Shown: piece by piece, positions 1 to 7,356 of the stretch | How positions within the stretch are numbered: position 1 is the first letter of the stretch | How the letters are laid out: every line of letters begins with the position of its first letter | DNA from: Lachnospiraceae bacterium | GTDB lineage: Bacteria > Bacillota > Clostridia > Lachnospirales > Lachnospiraceae | NCBI GenBank assembly: GCA_024685315.1 | Contig: JAIKVW010000014.1 | Location: 1-37,378 of the forward strand | Direction of reading: 5' to 3' | DNA length: 37,378 bases | The notes under the pieces: generated by a model | Databases searched by the model: none | The model's input: the letters and a program-made list of their open reading frames with translations, nothing else | Told to the model about the DNA's origin: nothing | Position numbers and translations under genes: made by a program

Positions 1-654
1 GAGACGGAAAACTATCATCCGGGCATCGGCACGGTCGAGCTCATTACTCAGAACGGGGGGATCGCGGCCGGGACTCTCTGCGACGTGAGGAACGCGGACG
101 AGACTGAGGCCATGGTGCAGTTCGCCGTAGATACCTTCGGAAGGCTCGACATCGCGGTAAACAACGCGGGCGGGTTTACCAGTCTGAAGCGTATCGACGA
201 GATGGACGAGAATGACTGGGACTACACAATGAGCGTGAACGGCAAGGGCGTATTCAACTGCTGCCAGGCCGAGGTCAGGCAGTTCCTGAAGCAGGGCGGC
301 GGCGGTTCGATTATCAACGTCAGCTCCGTAGGCGGGATAGTCGCGCTGGCTCTTGAGACCGTCTACTGCGCATCAAAGGCAGCCATAGTCAATATGACCC
401 GCACGATAGCCCTCGACTACGCAAAGGACGGCATCAGGGTGAACGGGCTGGCCCCGAACTTCGCCCTGACAGGCCTTACCTACAAGAGCTACCACAACGA
501 GGAGCGGAGGAAAAAGATAGAGGACGTTACCCCGATGGGCAGGTGGATGGACGTCGAGGAGATCATCGGGCCCGCGGTATTCCTCGCGAGCGACGAGTCC
601 TCTTATATCACCGGCGTCACGATCCCGGTCGACGGCGGGTACACGATGAAGTAG
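1..654 (+). CDS. Short-chain dehydrogenase/reductase (SDR), 5' end outside window
   Basis: The reading frame is open from base 1 and codes for the last 217 residues of a classical SDR oxidoreductase, an NAD(P)-dependent enzyme that interconverts alcohols and ketones. Visible family marks are a CDV strand end, the NNAG motif, a catalytic serine (NVSS), the YxxxK catalytic pair (YCASK) and the usual C-terminal PVDGG. Classical SDRs are about 250 residues, so some 40 N-terminal residues with the TGxxxGxG nucleotide-binding loop lie outside the window. An internal GTG at 85 is in frame but should not be taken as the start, because coding similarity continues upstream of it. The substrate cannot be read from the sequence. 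The gene ends 7 bases from the convergent stop of the sigma-54 regulator, with no terminator between them. Confidence 0.9.
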   Translation, partial: ETENYHPGIGTVELITQNGGIAAGTLCDVRNADETEAMVQFAVDTFGRLDIAVNNAGGFTSLKRIDEMDENDWDYTMSVNGKGVFNCCQAEVRQFLKQGGGGSIINVSSVGGIVALALETVYCASKAAIVNMTRTIALDYAKDGIRVNGLAPNFALTGLTYKSYHNEERRKKIEDVTPMGRWMDVEEIIGPAVFLASDESSYITGVTIPVDGGYTMK

Positions 655-661
655 GCCCTTT

Positions 662-2062
662 TCAGGATTTCTCTATCCCGTACTTCTGCATTTTCTTGTA
701 GAGGAGGGAGCGGTGGATCCCGAGCTTTCTGGCCGCCTTTGTCACGGCTCCATCGCATTCCTGTAGGCAGGTCTTTATATATTGTTTTTCAAATGCCGCA
801 GCAGCTTCATGCAGCGGCATTTCCGTTTTCTGATCCCGGAAACCTTCCGAGTGCTCATTGCTGCCGATAGGTGTTGCAGATGAGATCATCATCCTCCCGG
901 AGATAATATATCTTTCTATGACATTCCGGAGCTCTCGTATATTTCCAGGCCAGGAGTAGCTGAGGAGGCCTTCTTTAATGTCACTGCTGAGCTCCCTGTG
1001 CAGGTTGTATTTTCGGTTGTAGCGATCAAGGAAAGACTGAGCCAGGGGTATGATGTCTTCCTTTCTTCCTCTGAGGGCCGGCATGAAAATGGGCATGACG
1101 TTCAGCCTGTAGAACAGGTCTTCGCGGAAACGCTGCTCTTTGATCATTTCAATAAGGTTGCGGTTCGTTGCGGCAATGATCCTGACGTCGGTCTTTATGA
1201 TCTTGGTTCCCCCGAGTCTCATGACCTCACCGGTCTCAAGGACCCTGAGGAGCTTTGCCTGCATCGGGAGCGGCAGTTCGCCTATCTCGTCAAGGAAAAG
1301 AGTGCCGTTGTTCGCCATCTCAAAGAGCCCGGGCTTACCGGTATTAAGCGCTCCTGTGAATGCTCCTTTCTCATATCCGAAGAATTCCGACTCCATAAGT
1401 TCCATAGGGATCGCGGAGCAGTTGACAGGCACAAAGGGACCGTCTTTTCTATGGCTGTTGCGGTAAATATAGTTGGCCATGACGTCTTTTCCGGAGCCGG
1501 TTTCCCCAAAGATCAGGACGGTTCCGTCCATGTCCGCTACATAAGCTGCTTCGTGGAAGGTTTTTTTAGCCGCTGCGGAATTCATGATTATATCATCCTG
1601 GCCCTCATGGAATGAAGTGAGGAAATCCGTAATGCCCTTGTAGTTTTTCAGAGTTTTCTTTTCCCTGTCGATATAGTCGGAAAACTCGTTAAGCATGCTT
1701 TTAGGGATAGAGTACTGGGCACTCATTATGACTTCGCCCTCATCATTAAAGATAGGCTCGACATGGGTGAAGAGCTCTTTTCCCCATTTGCTGACGTTGT
1801 AGGCGTTGAAGGGCTTGGGATCATCATAGAGTTCCTTGGACAGCGAGCGGAGCCAAAGTTTTTTGCTTCGGAGTTCCTCGATGGACATGCCCATAAGCTC
1901 GTCCTTGGACATGTATACGGATTCAGCCATGTGTTGGTTGCAGTAAACTACGATCTCGTTTTTATAGCTTACGAACAGGTTACCGAAATAGGAATCCAGT
2001 ATGCGGTCAGCGTATTTTATAAAATCATCACCGTATTCTTCACAAAGCTCTTTCAGCGTCAT
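662..2062 (-). CDS. Sigma-54-dependent transcriptional activator (PAS, AAA+, Fis-type HTH)
   Basis: A 466-residue bacterial enhancer-binding protein that would use ATP to open promoters held by RNA polymerase with sigma-54. Domains in order: a PAS-like sensory region (about 15-125); an AAA+ domain with Walker A GETGSGKD (186-193), the sigma-54 contact loop GAFTGA (233-238), Walker B LFLDEI (255-260) and WPGNIREL (371-378); and a Fis-type helix-turn-helix (about 435-463). All motifs needed for sigma-54 activation look intact. There is no receiver domain, so it is probably controlled by a ligand or redox signal through the PAS domain rather than by phosphorylation. The ATG at 2062 is preceded by AAAGGA with good spacing. 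It is divergent from the CitMHS/AtuA operon, whose promoter is a sigma-54 type, so that operon is its likely target. The promoter and three palindromes lie in the shared gap. Confidence 0.95.
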   Translation of the reverse strand: MTLKELCEEYGDDFIKYADRILDSYFGNLFVSYKNEIVVYCNQHMAESVYMSKDELMGMSIEELRSKKLWLRSLSKELYDDPKPFNAYNVSKWGKELFTHVEPIFNDEGEVIMSAQYSIPKSMLNEFSDYIDREKKTLKNYKGITDFLTSFHEGQDDIIMNSAAAKKTFHEAAYVADMDGTVLIFGETGSGKDVMANYIYRNSHRKDGPFVPVNCSAIPMELMESEFFGYEKGAFTGALNTGKPGLFEMANNGTLFLDEIGELPLPMQAKLLRVLETGEVMRLGGTKIIKTDVRIIAATNRNLIEMIKEQRFREDLFYRLNVMPIFMPALRGRKEDIIPLAQSFLDRYNRKYNLHRELSSDIKEGLLSYSWPGNIRELRNVIERYIISGRMMISSATPIGSNEHSEGFRDQKTEMPLHEAAAAFEKQYIKTCLQECDGAVTKAARKLGIHRSLLYKKMQKYGIEKS

Positions 2063-2088
2063 TTTGCTATCCTTTCTGTCTCGGATAT

Positions 2089-2178
2089 GAAACCAATTAA
2101 GGTTTCAACGATGATACAAAGTTTCAAAAACGAAACATCCGTACCGAGTATACATTAACCCAGAAAACGTCTGTTTTC
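2089..2178. promoter_or_regulatory. Three palindromes, probable enhancer sites for the sigma-54 activator
   Basis: Three inverted repeats built on GAAAC/GTTTC half-sites lie between the divergent activator and the sigma-54 promoter: GAAACC-N6-GGTTTC (2089-2106), GTTTC-N6-GAAAC (2121-2136) and GAAAAC-N4-GTTTTC (2163-2178). Their centres are about 31 and 42 bp apart, close to three and four helical turns, so they lie on roughly the same DNA face. They sit about 60-150 bp upstream of the predicted start of transcription, the usual place for enhancer-binding proteins. The first is also within about 30 bp of the activator gene's own start, which would allow autoregulation. That the activator binds here is inferred. 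Confidence 0.65.
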
Positions 2179-2214
2179 AAGGCTTTAAATAAAAATTTGC
2201 CTGTTTTTCTCCGA

Positions 2215-2230
2215 TGGCACACCAATTGCT
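2215..2230 (+). promoter_or_regulatory. Sigma-54 (-24/-12) promoter
   Basis: TGGCAC (2215-2220), five bases, then TTGCT (2226-2230) is an exact match to the sigma-54 consensus TGGCAC-N5-TTGCW, with the invariant GG and GC separated by 10 bases. Transcription would begin near 2241, about 40 bases before the transporter start codon. An ATG inside the -24 element (2214) opens a longer version of the transporter frame but is upstream of the expected transcript. Confidence 0.9.
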
Positions 2231-2279
2231 TTTAATTAAGGTGCCAAATATTATTATCAATTATGAGGGAGGAAACATA

Positions 2280-3593
2280 ATGGACGTTTGGTTAAGTATT
2301 GTTGGATTTTTAGTTGTATTTGCTATCATTTTCAGTATAATGAGCAAAAAGCTCACGACCATGATAGCCCTTGCGGTCATCCCGCTCATCGGCGCGATCC
2401 TTGTGGGACAGTTCCAGAACATCCCCGCGATGGTAGCTGCCGGAATAAGTAAAGTTGCAGTTAACGGTGTTATGTTCTTTTTTGCGATTTTGTTCTTCGG
2501 GACCATGATGACGGCAGGCGCATTTGACCCTATCGTCAAGGCGATCGTTAAAGCCTGCGGCGGAAATCCGCTTGCTATCTGCATAGGAACATATATCCTT
2601 TCGACGGTAGGTCATCTTGACGGTTCCGCTACCACTACCGTACTTCTTGTATGCGGAACCATGGTACCTATCTACAAGAAGATGGGAATGAGGCTGAGGA
2701 ACCTGGCTGCGATCCTCGGTATGGCAGCAGGTCTGATGAATATGTCGCCATGGGGCGGCCCCACGCTCCGCGCGGCTACCGTCATGGAGGCAGACCTTAC
2801 GGCATTCTTCCAGCCCATGTTTGTTCCGATAGTGATCACATGGGCCATAGGACTTATCCCTACCGTTCTGCTTGGGCTTAATGAGAAGAAGCGCCTTGCA
2901 GCTCAGAATGTCAATGTAAGCGCAGCTGAGATAGCAGCCGCTGCCGAGAGGACACCTGAAGAGATCGAGATGCTCCGTCCCAAGATGACGGTGATCAACA
3001 TCCTTCTTATCATCGCAGTTGTCGCCCTTATGATCTCCGGTATCCTTTCCCCTGCAGCAGCATTCCTTATCGGAACCGCAGCAGCCTGGATCGTTAACTA
3101 CCGTTCCGCAGCAGATCAGAAGAAGATCATGATCCAGCACGGTCCGAATGCGGTATTCGTAGTCAGCGCGCTCTACGGCGCAGGCGTCCTCATGGGAGTC
3201 CTGAGCCAGTCCGGAATGGCTGCGGCAATGGCTAATACTCTCGTAAGTATCATTCCTGCTTCAATGACCAAGTTTGTGCCGATCCTTGTAGGTATCTTCG
3301 CTACACCGCTTTCAATGATCTTCGATGCAGATACATTCTATTACGGGATCCTTCCGGTACTTACCCAGAGCGCTTCCGCACTTGGTATTTCCGGCGCAGG
3401 CATCTGTTATGCAGCACTTGTCGGACAGCTTACGCTCGGCTGGTCGATCACCCCGCTCACTCCCGCGACTCTGCTCATGTGCGGTATGTGCGACCTCGAT
3501 CTTGGAGAGCACCAGAAGTATTCGCTCAGGTTCGTATGGCCTCTGTCGATAGTTCTGCTTATTATACTTGCAATCTTTGGACTTATTATTTAA
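2280..3593 (+). CDS. CitMHS-family carboxylate transporter
   Basis: A 437-residue integral membrane protein of the CitMHS family, known for proton-coupled uptake of citrate-metal complexes. Signature stretches are visible: GHLDGSATTT in the first half, then NMSPWGGPTLRA, similar to the conserved LPWGGPTAR region of Bacillus CitM/CitH. It is hydrophobic throughout with roughly a dozen membrane segments and an N-terminal helix from about residue 3. The start is ATG 2280, preceded by GAGGGAGGAA; the in-frame ATG at 2214 lies within the sigma-54 promoter and cannot be used. It is the first gene of a four-gene operon with AtuA and decarboxylase-like genes, so it probably imports that pathway's substrate. 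The actual substrate (citrate, another di- or tricarboxylate, or a branched acid) cannot be read from the sequence. Confidence 0.88.
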   Translation: MDVWLSIVGFLVVFAIIFSIMSKKLTTMIALAVIPLIGAILVGQFQNIPAMVAAGISKVAVNGVMFFFAILFFGTMMTAGAFDPIVKAIVKACGGNPLAICIGTYILSTVGHLDGSATTTVLLVCGTMVPIYKKMGMRLRNLAAILGMAAGLMNMSPWGGPTLRAATVMEADLTAFFQPMFVPIVITWAIGLIPTVLLGLNEKKRLAAQNVNVSAAEIAAAAERTPEEIEMLRPKMTVINILLIIAVVALMISGILSPAAAFLIGTAAAWIVNYRSAADQKKIMIQHGPNAVFVVSALYGAGVLMGVLSQSGMAAAMANTLVSIIPASMTKFVPILVGIFATPLSMIFDADTFYYGILPVLTQSASALGISGAGICYAALVGQLTLGWSITPLTPATLLMCGMCDLDLGEHQKYSLRFVWPLSIVLLIILAIFGLII

Positions 3594-3632
3594 TCAGATT
3601 AGCGCTGATGTGACGGAAATCAGGTGATTGAT

Positions 3633-4982
3633 ATGAAAAAGATCCGCATAGGCGGAGGCGCCGGATTTGCGGGCGACCGTGTTGATCCTGCGGTCACGCT
3701 TATCGAAAAAGGAAACCTTGACTACATTATTTTCGAGTGCCTTGCCGAGAGGACGATAGGACTGGCAAAACAGGAGATGCTGCATGATCCGACAAAGGGA
3801 TACAGCCGGCTTCTGGAATACCGCCTTTCCCAGACTCTGAAGCCTGCCAAAGAGCATGGTGTGAAAATAATCACGAACATGGGGGCCGTAAATCCCCATG
3901 CAGCGGTAGCGAAAGCCATCGAGATAGCGAAGGAGCAGGGTATTTCCGGACTGAAATTTGCTGCGGTGACCGGTGATGACGTGTATGATGTTATCGAGAA
4001 ATACTATGACGAACCGATCTTTGAGTTCCCCGGGAAAATAGGGGACTACAGGGATGCGATCGTTTCCGCAAACGCCTACATGGGTGCTGAGGGAATCATC
4101 CGGGCTCTCGCGGACGGTGCGGACGTGGTGATCACCAGCCGCGTATCCGACCCTACCCTTACCCTTGCACCTCTCTGCTATGAATACGGGTGGACGATCG
4201 ACGACGCGGAGAAGATGGGCCAGTGCGTGCTCGCCGGACATCTCATTGAGTGCGGCGGCCAGGTGACCGGCGGTTACTATGCCGATCCCGGCTACAAGGA
4301 GGTACCCAACCTTGATGATCTTGGATTTCCTATAGTTGAATTTGACGAGACCGGGAGATTCATAGTTACAAAAGTCGAAGGGACCGGCGGAGTCGTCTGT
4401 GTGGACACCTGCAAGGAGCAGATGCTCTACGAGATACATGATCCTTCACGCTATCTTACTCCGGACTGCATTGCAGACTTTACCGGCGTTAAGTTCACGC
4501 AGGAAGGGGAAAATATTGTATCAGCCTGGGGCGCGACGAGCCATGGACTTACGCCGACTCTCAAGGTCAACGTCTGCTACCGTGATTCTTTCATCACCGA
4601 CTGCGAGATATCTTATGGCGGATGCAATGCCCTGGAGAGGGCGAAGCTGGCCGGAGACATGTTTATCAAACGTCTTGACCGGATCGGTATAGAATATACA
4701 GAGACAAGAGTCGATTATATAGGCTATAATTCACTGTATAAGGACAAGCTTGCCGAGTATATGAGCGACGGACGGTGGGGCGAGATAAGGCTCCATGTAG
4801 CCGTGAGGACGAAGGACCGCGCGAACGCAGTAAAAGTTTCCAATGAAGGCGATTCGATCTATACTAACGGACCGGCGGGCGGCGGCGGTGCGACTATGAG
4901 GATCTCCGAGATCATCAATGTGTTCTCGTTCTTTATCCCCAGAGAGCTGCTTGCAGCCAGAGTAGAATACGAGGTGATCTGA
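3633..4982 (+). CDS. AtuA family protein, N-terminal (DUF1446) part
   Basis: A 449-residue protein matching the AtuA N-terminal domain (DUF1446): KIRIGGGAGFAGDR at the start, ERTIGLAKQEM, NMGAVNP, SRVSDPTL, a glycine-rich AGHLIECGGQVTGG and a C-terminal GPAGGGG. AtuA comes from acyclic terpene utilisation (citronellol/geraniol breakdown) in Pseudomonas; its chemistry is not settled. In Pseudomonas AtuA the C-terminal domain is in the same chain; here it is a separate gene one base downstream. The start is placed at ATG 3633, which has AGGTGAT five bases upstream, rather than at GTG 3624. Since the operon has no other terpene genes (no biotin carboxylase, no acyl-CoA dehydrogenase), the substrate is more likely a carboxylic acid brought in by the CitMHS transporter. 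That last point is inference. Confidence 0.88.
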   Translation: MKKIRIGGGAGFAGDRVDPAVTLIEKGNLDYIIFECLAERTIGLAKQEMLHDPTKGYSRLLEYRLSQTLKPAKEHGVKIITNMGAVNPHAAVAKAIEIAKEQGISGLKFAAVTGDDVYDVIEKYYDEPIFEFPGKIGDYRDAIVSANAYMGAEGIIRALADGADVVITSRVSDPTLTLAPLCYEYGWTIDDAEKMGQCVLAGHLIECGGQVTGGYYADPGYKEVPNLDDLGFPIVEFDETGRFIVTKVEGTGGVVCVDTCKEQMLYEIHDPSRYLTPDCIADFTGVKFTQEGENIVSAWGATSHGLTPTLKVNVCYRDSFITDCEISYGGCNALERAKLAGDMFIKRLDRIGIEYTETRVDYIGYNSLYKDKLAEYMSDGRWGEIRLHVAVRTKDRANAVKVSNEGDSIYTNGPAGGGGATMRISEIINVFSFFIPRELLAARVEYEVI

Positions 4983-4983
4983 C

Positions 4984-5283
4984 ATGAAATTAAAAGAGAT
5001 CTGCCATTCGCGCACCGGAGACAAAGGCGATATTTCAAATATTTCCCTGATCCCCTGGAACGAGTCCGATTATGAACTCATTAAGGAAAAAGTTACTGCT
5101 GAGAAGGTCAAGGATTATTTCTCGGAGATCTGCCGGGGAAAAGTGACCAGATATGAAGTTGATGGCATCTGCGCGCTGAATTTCGTGATGGAAGAGGCGC
5201 TCGGCGGAGGCGTGCTCCGCAGCCTTGCAATGGATAAACACGGAAAAGCGCTGAGCATGGCGCTCCTTGAGATGGAGATCTGA
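4984..5283 (+). CDS. AtuA-related protein (stand-alone AtuA C-terminal domain)
   Basis: A 99-residue protein corresponding to the C-terminal domain of AtuA. It shows SRTGDKGDISNI near the N terminus, a central VTRYEV, LNFVMEEALGGG and a final DKHGKALSMALLEM, all matching the conserved order of that domain. It begins one base after the AtuA N-terminal gene's stop, so the two are translationally coupled and probably form one functional protein from two chains. No membrane segment or signal peptide is seen. Confidence 0.85.
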   Translation: MKLKEICHSRTGDKGDISNISLIPWNESDYELIKEKVTAEKVKDYFSEICRGKVTRYEVDGICALNFVMEEALGGGVLRSLAMDKHGKALSMALLEMEI

Positions 5284-5312
5284 TAATCCTGATAAGGATC
5301 GGAGTTGATATT

Positions 5313-6170
5313 ATGTTTAAGTATGAAGAAAACCGCATGTACCAGATGCCGGTGTATTTCGGACCTGCCTGCGGCCCCCGCTCCGGGCCCGACGGAGAGC
5401 GCCTGTACAAAACAGGCCCTCAGGAATGCACGCAGCACATTCTGGTGTACGAAACCGAAGCAGAGAAGATAGAGAATTATTTTCCCGAGGGCTTTTCGGT
5501 AAGGAAGCCCTACATAATAGTTACCCATAAGATGCACAGGAATCTTCCCTGGCTCGCGGGCAGAGGCTACAATGTAGTGACCTTCAATGTCCCTGTTACC
5601 TATACGGGCAAGGAAGAGACCATCAAGGGTAAATTCCAGCTTTCAATATGGGAGAACCATGCAGACCCCATAATCTCCGGAAGGGAGCAGCTTGGATATT
5701 CCAAGATCTTTGCGGACATACAGGATATGCATGTGCTTGAAGGGAAGGGCAAGGCCAGCCTTTCATCCTGGGATTTCAGATTCCTTACGCTGGATTTTGA
5801 CCTTAATAAGGCTCCTGAGGATGAAGAGCTGCTTAAGTCCATACTCTCGGACCCTGAGGACGAAGGGCTTATGCACTACAAGTATTTCCCTCACACCGGA
5901 GACGGATTCAGTGATGCGGACGTGGCCTATGTGACAATATCTCCGAATGGGAAGCACTGTCTGCCGGACGATCTTCCTGCTCTTCCTACACCGGAAAGGA
6001 GCTGGTGCAGCGGCGGAATTACCTGGTTCAGGCCGACCTGGGAAGATATGCCCACACAGTACCATGTAGTGAACGGGCTTGCGGATCTCCCTGTTAAACG
6101 CATTATTGGGGCGAGCGTAGTTAAGCTGCAGCACTATAATGATGTTTATGACCAGAGGGTCGTAAAGTAG
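5313..6170 (+). CDS. Acetoacetate decarboxylase-like protein
   Basis: A 285-residue protein of the acetoacetate decarboxylase superfamily. The key stretch is GREQLGYSKIFADI, which aligns with the family's E..GYPK segment; K131 would be the Schiff-base lysine and E125 sits upstream of it. The usual proline before the lysine is serine here. Enzymes of this fold decarboxylate beta-keto acids or carry out related lyase and dehydratase reactions through an imine on lysine. It is the last gene of the sigma-54 operon, 29 bases after the AtuA C-terminal gene, and is followed by a strong terminator. Inference: it acts on a keto-acid intermediate of the pathway. True acetoacetate decarboxylases are about 245 residues, so this one is longer and a different substrate is likely. 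Confidence 0.8.
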   Translation: MFKYEENRMYQMPVYFGPACGPRSGPDGERLYKTGPQECTQHILVYETEAEKIENYFPEGFSVRKPYIIVTHKMHRNLPWLAGRGYNVVTFNVPVTYTGKEETIKGKFQLSIWENHADPIISGREQLGYSKIFADIQDMHVLEGKGKASLSSWDFRFLTLDFDLNKAPEDEELLKSILSDPEDEGLMHYKYFPHTGDGFSDADVAYVTISPNGKHCLPDDLPALPTPERSWCSGGITWFRPTWEDMPTQYHVVNGLADLPVKRIIGASVVKLQHYNDVYDQRVVK

Positions 6171-6194
6171 TTTTTTAATCTCGCATTAAATTAA

Positions 6195-6234
6195 AAACGC
6201 CGGCAGCTGATCTTTCGGTCAGCTGCCGGTGTTT
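6195..6234. terminator. Bidirectional intrinsic terminator
   Basis: A perfect 11-bp stem CCGGCAGCTGA/TCAGCTGCCGG (6200-6210 and 6219-6229) with an 8-base loop, extended by AAAC/GTTT pairs, with an A-rich left flank and T-rich right flank. It lies between two convergent genes and can stop transcription from both sides. Confidence 0.9.
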
Positions 6235-6240
6235 AGTTAT

Positions 6241-6714
6241 TCAGTGCATTTCCGGAGGGGTGAGTGCGTTCCCTTCTGCGTCATAGTAAGTCACGCCTTT
6301 TTCGGGACGTCCGGTCACTTCGTTGCCATCTTTGTCATACATTTTCGGAGGCTGTCCCTGAGGTCCGTGTCCGTGACCGCCGTGAGGGCCCTCATGAGGA
6401 GGTCTGCCCTGGAGACCGCCCTGCGGCCCATGCCCGCCTGCGGGAGGAGCCTGAAGTTCATTTCCGTCTGCGTCGTAATATGTTACACCCTCTTCGGGAC
6501 GTCCGGTCACTTCGTTGCCATCTTTATCAAACATTTTCGGAGGCCTGCCCTGAGGTCCATGCCCGGGACCGCCCTGGGGAGGTCCGCCCTGAGGCCCGCC
6601 AGAAGGGATCTGCAGCTCATTTCCGTCTGCGTCGTAGTATGTAACGCCCTCTTCGGGGAGTCCGGTCACTTCATTGCCATCTTTGTCATAAATTTTGAGT
6701 CGATTGATCAGCAT
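6241..6714 (-). CDS. Three-repeat protein with DKDGNEVTG / YYDADGN units
   Basis: A 157-residue protein that I do not recognise as a known family. It has three copies of a unit of about 30 residues, K-(I/M)-(Y/F)-DKDGNEVTG-x-PE-x-GVTYYDA-x-GN, at roughly residues 7-36, 60-90 and 120-150. They are joined by low-complexity linkers rich in Gly, Pro, Gln and His. The YYDADGN part resembles units of cell-wall- or glucan-binding repeats, and DxDGN resembles a calcium-binding loop, but the tryptophans of wall-binding repeats are absent. There is no signal peptide, membrane segment or sorting motif, so export is not supported. The start is ATG 6714 because AGGAGG lies seven bases upstream; the in-frame extension to 6762 has no such site. 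It is divergent from the partner-switching operon and ends at the shared terminator. Confidence 0.75.
   Translation of the reverse strand: MLINRLKIYDKDGNEVTGLPEEGVTYYDADGNELQIPSGGPQGGPPQGGPGHGPQGRPPKMFDKDGNEVTGRPEEGVTYYDADGNELQAPPAGGHGPQGGLQGRPPHEGPHGGHGHGPQGQPPKMYDKDGNEVTGRPEKGVTYYDAEGNALTPPEMH
6266..6700 (-). repeat. Three in-gene DNA repeats
   Basis: Three highly similar segments of about 85 bases (near 6266-6352, 6457-6544 and 6615-6700) encode the protein repeats. They differ mostly at third codon positions, and are separated by GC-rich linkers of about 70-105 bases. The high identity suggests recent duplication or recombination between copies. Confidence 0.85.
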
Positions 6715-6860
6715 AAGATTTCCTCCTTGATAATTTGTCCCGGCTGCCAGATCATCTGACATTGCCCTGTTCTGATTAAAATATATTCTCTCAACTTTAA
6801 AATTACCTAAAAAAGATCATGTCCGGCCCCGAAAAAGGTGTGTTTTCCGAACATTCTCTT

Positions 6861-6889
6861 TTGTAATATTTCCGGATGCTTGATATTAT
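6861..6889 (+). promoter_or_regulatory. Sigma-A-like promoter of the partner-switching operon
   Basis: TTGTAA (6861-6866) and TATTAT (6884-6889) are separated by 17 bases; a second possible -10, TATAAT, is at 6889-6894. Transcription would begin near 6896-6900 and leave a leader of about 120 bases before the STAS gene. The leader contains a perfect 8-bp stem ATTCCGGC/GCCGGAAT (6902-6909 and 6943-6950). The rest of the 306-base gap 6715-7020 shows no gene. Confidence 0.5.
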
Positions 6890-7020
6890 ATAATTGTTCC
6901 CATTCCGGCAAAGATGCTGCGGCAGGAGCCTATTGCGATAAGGCCGGAATTGAAATATGATAAAGGCAAGTTTATTAAATAAAGATCATAATACCGATCG
7001 CCTGTTTAGGAGGAAGAATT

Positions 7021-7320
7021 ATGCTGAATATTGAAAAATTCTCGAATGGGTCCGAGCTGACAATGGCCCTGACCGGGAGGCTCGACACCACTACATCGCC
7101 TGACCTGGAGAGGGATCTGCGGGATTCTATCGACGGAATTACTGAACTCACCATTGATATGGGCGGACTGGATTACATTTCATCCGCAGGTCTCCGAGTC
7201 CTGCTGTCTGCTCAGAAAATAATGAACAAGCAGGGCGCGATGAAGGTCGTCAATGTTAATGCGGTGATCATGCAGATCTTTAATGTGACCGGTTTTTCGC
7301 AGATCCTGGACATCCAGTAA
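7021..7320 (+). CDS. STAS-domain anti-anti-sigma factor
   Basis: A 99-residue single-domain STAS protein of the SpoIIAA/RsbV type. Such proteins bind an anti-sigma kinase when unphosphorylated and release its partner. The phosphorylation loop reads DYISSAGLRVLL; by alignment with the DSSGLG loop of SpoIIAA, Ser55 is the expected phosphorylation site. The start has an excellent AGGAGG eight bases upstream. It heads an operon with the PP2C phosphatase (dephosphorylation), a STAS-kinase fusion and an RsbW-like kinase (phosphorylation), so the whole switch cycle is encoded together. Confidence 0.93.
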   Translation: MLNIEKFSNGSELTMALTGRLDTTTSPDLERDLRDSIDGITELTIDMGGLDYISSAGLRVLLSAQKIMNKQGAMKVVNVNAVIMQIFNVTGFSQILDIQ

Positions 7321-7356
7321 GGCCTTGCGAAGCAGAGCAGGGCTAAGGAGGATCGT

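Noticed and set aside
2214-2279. N-terminal extension of the transporter from ATG 2214
   Set aside because: This ATG is inside the sigma-54 -24 element, upstream of the expected transcript, and lacks a ribosome site.
6266-6700. CRISPR-like repeat array
   Set aside because: The repeats are long, few and in frame within a coding sequence, and differ mainly at third codon positions.
6896-7020. Known riboswitch in the STAS leader
   Set aside because: The hairpin does not match cyclic-di-GMP, cobalamin or other consensus layouts that I can recall.
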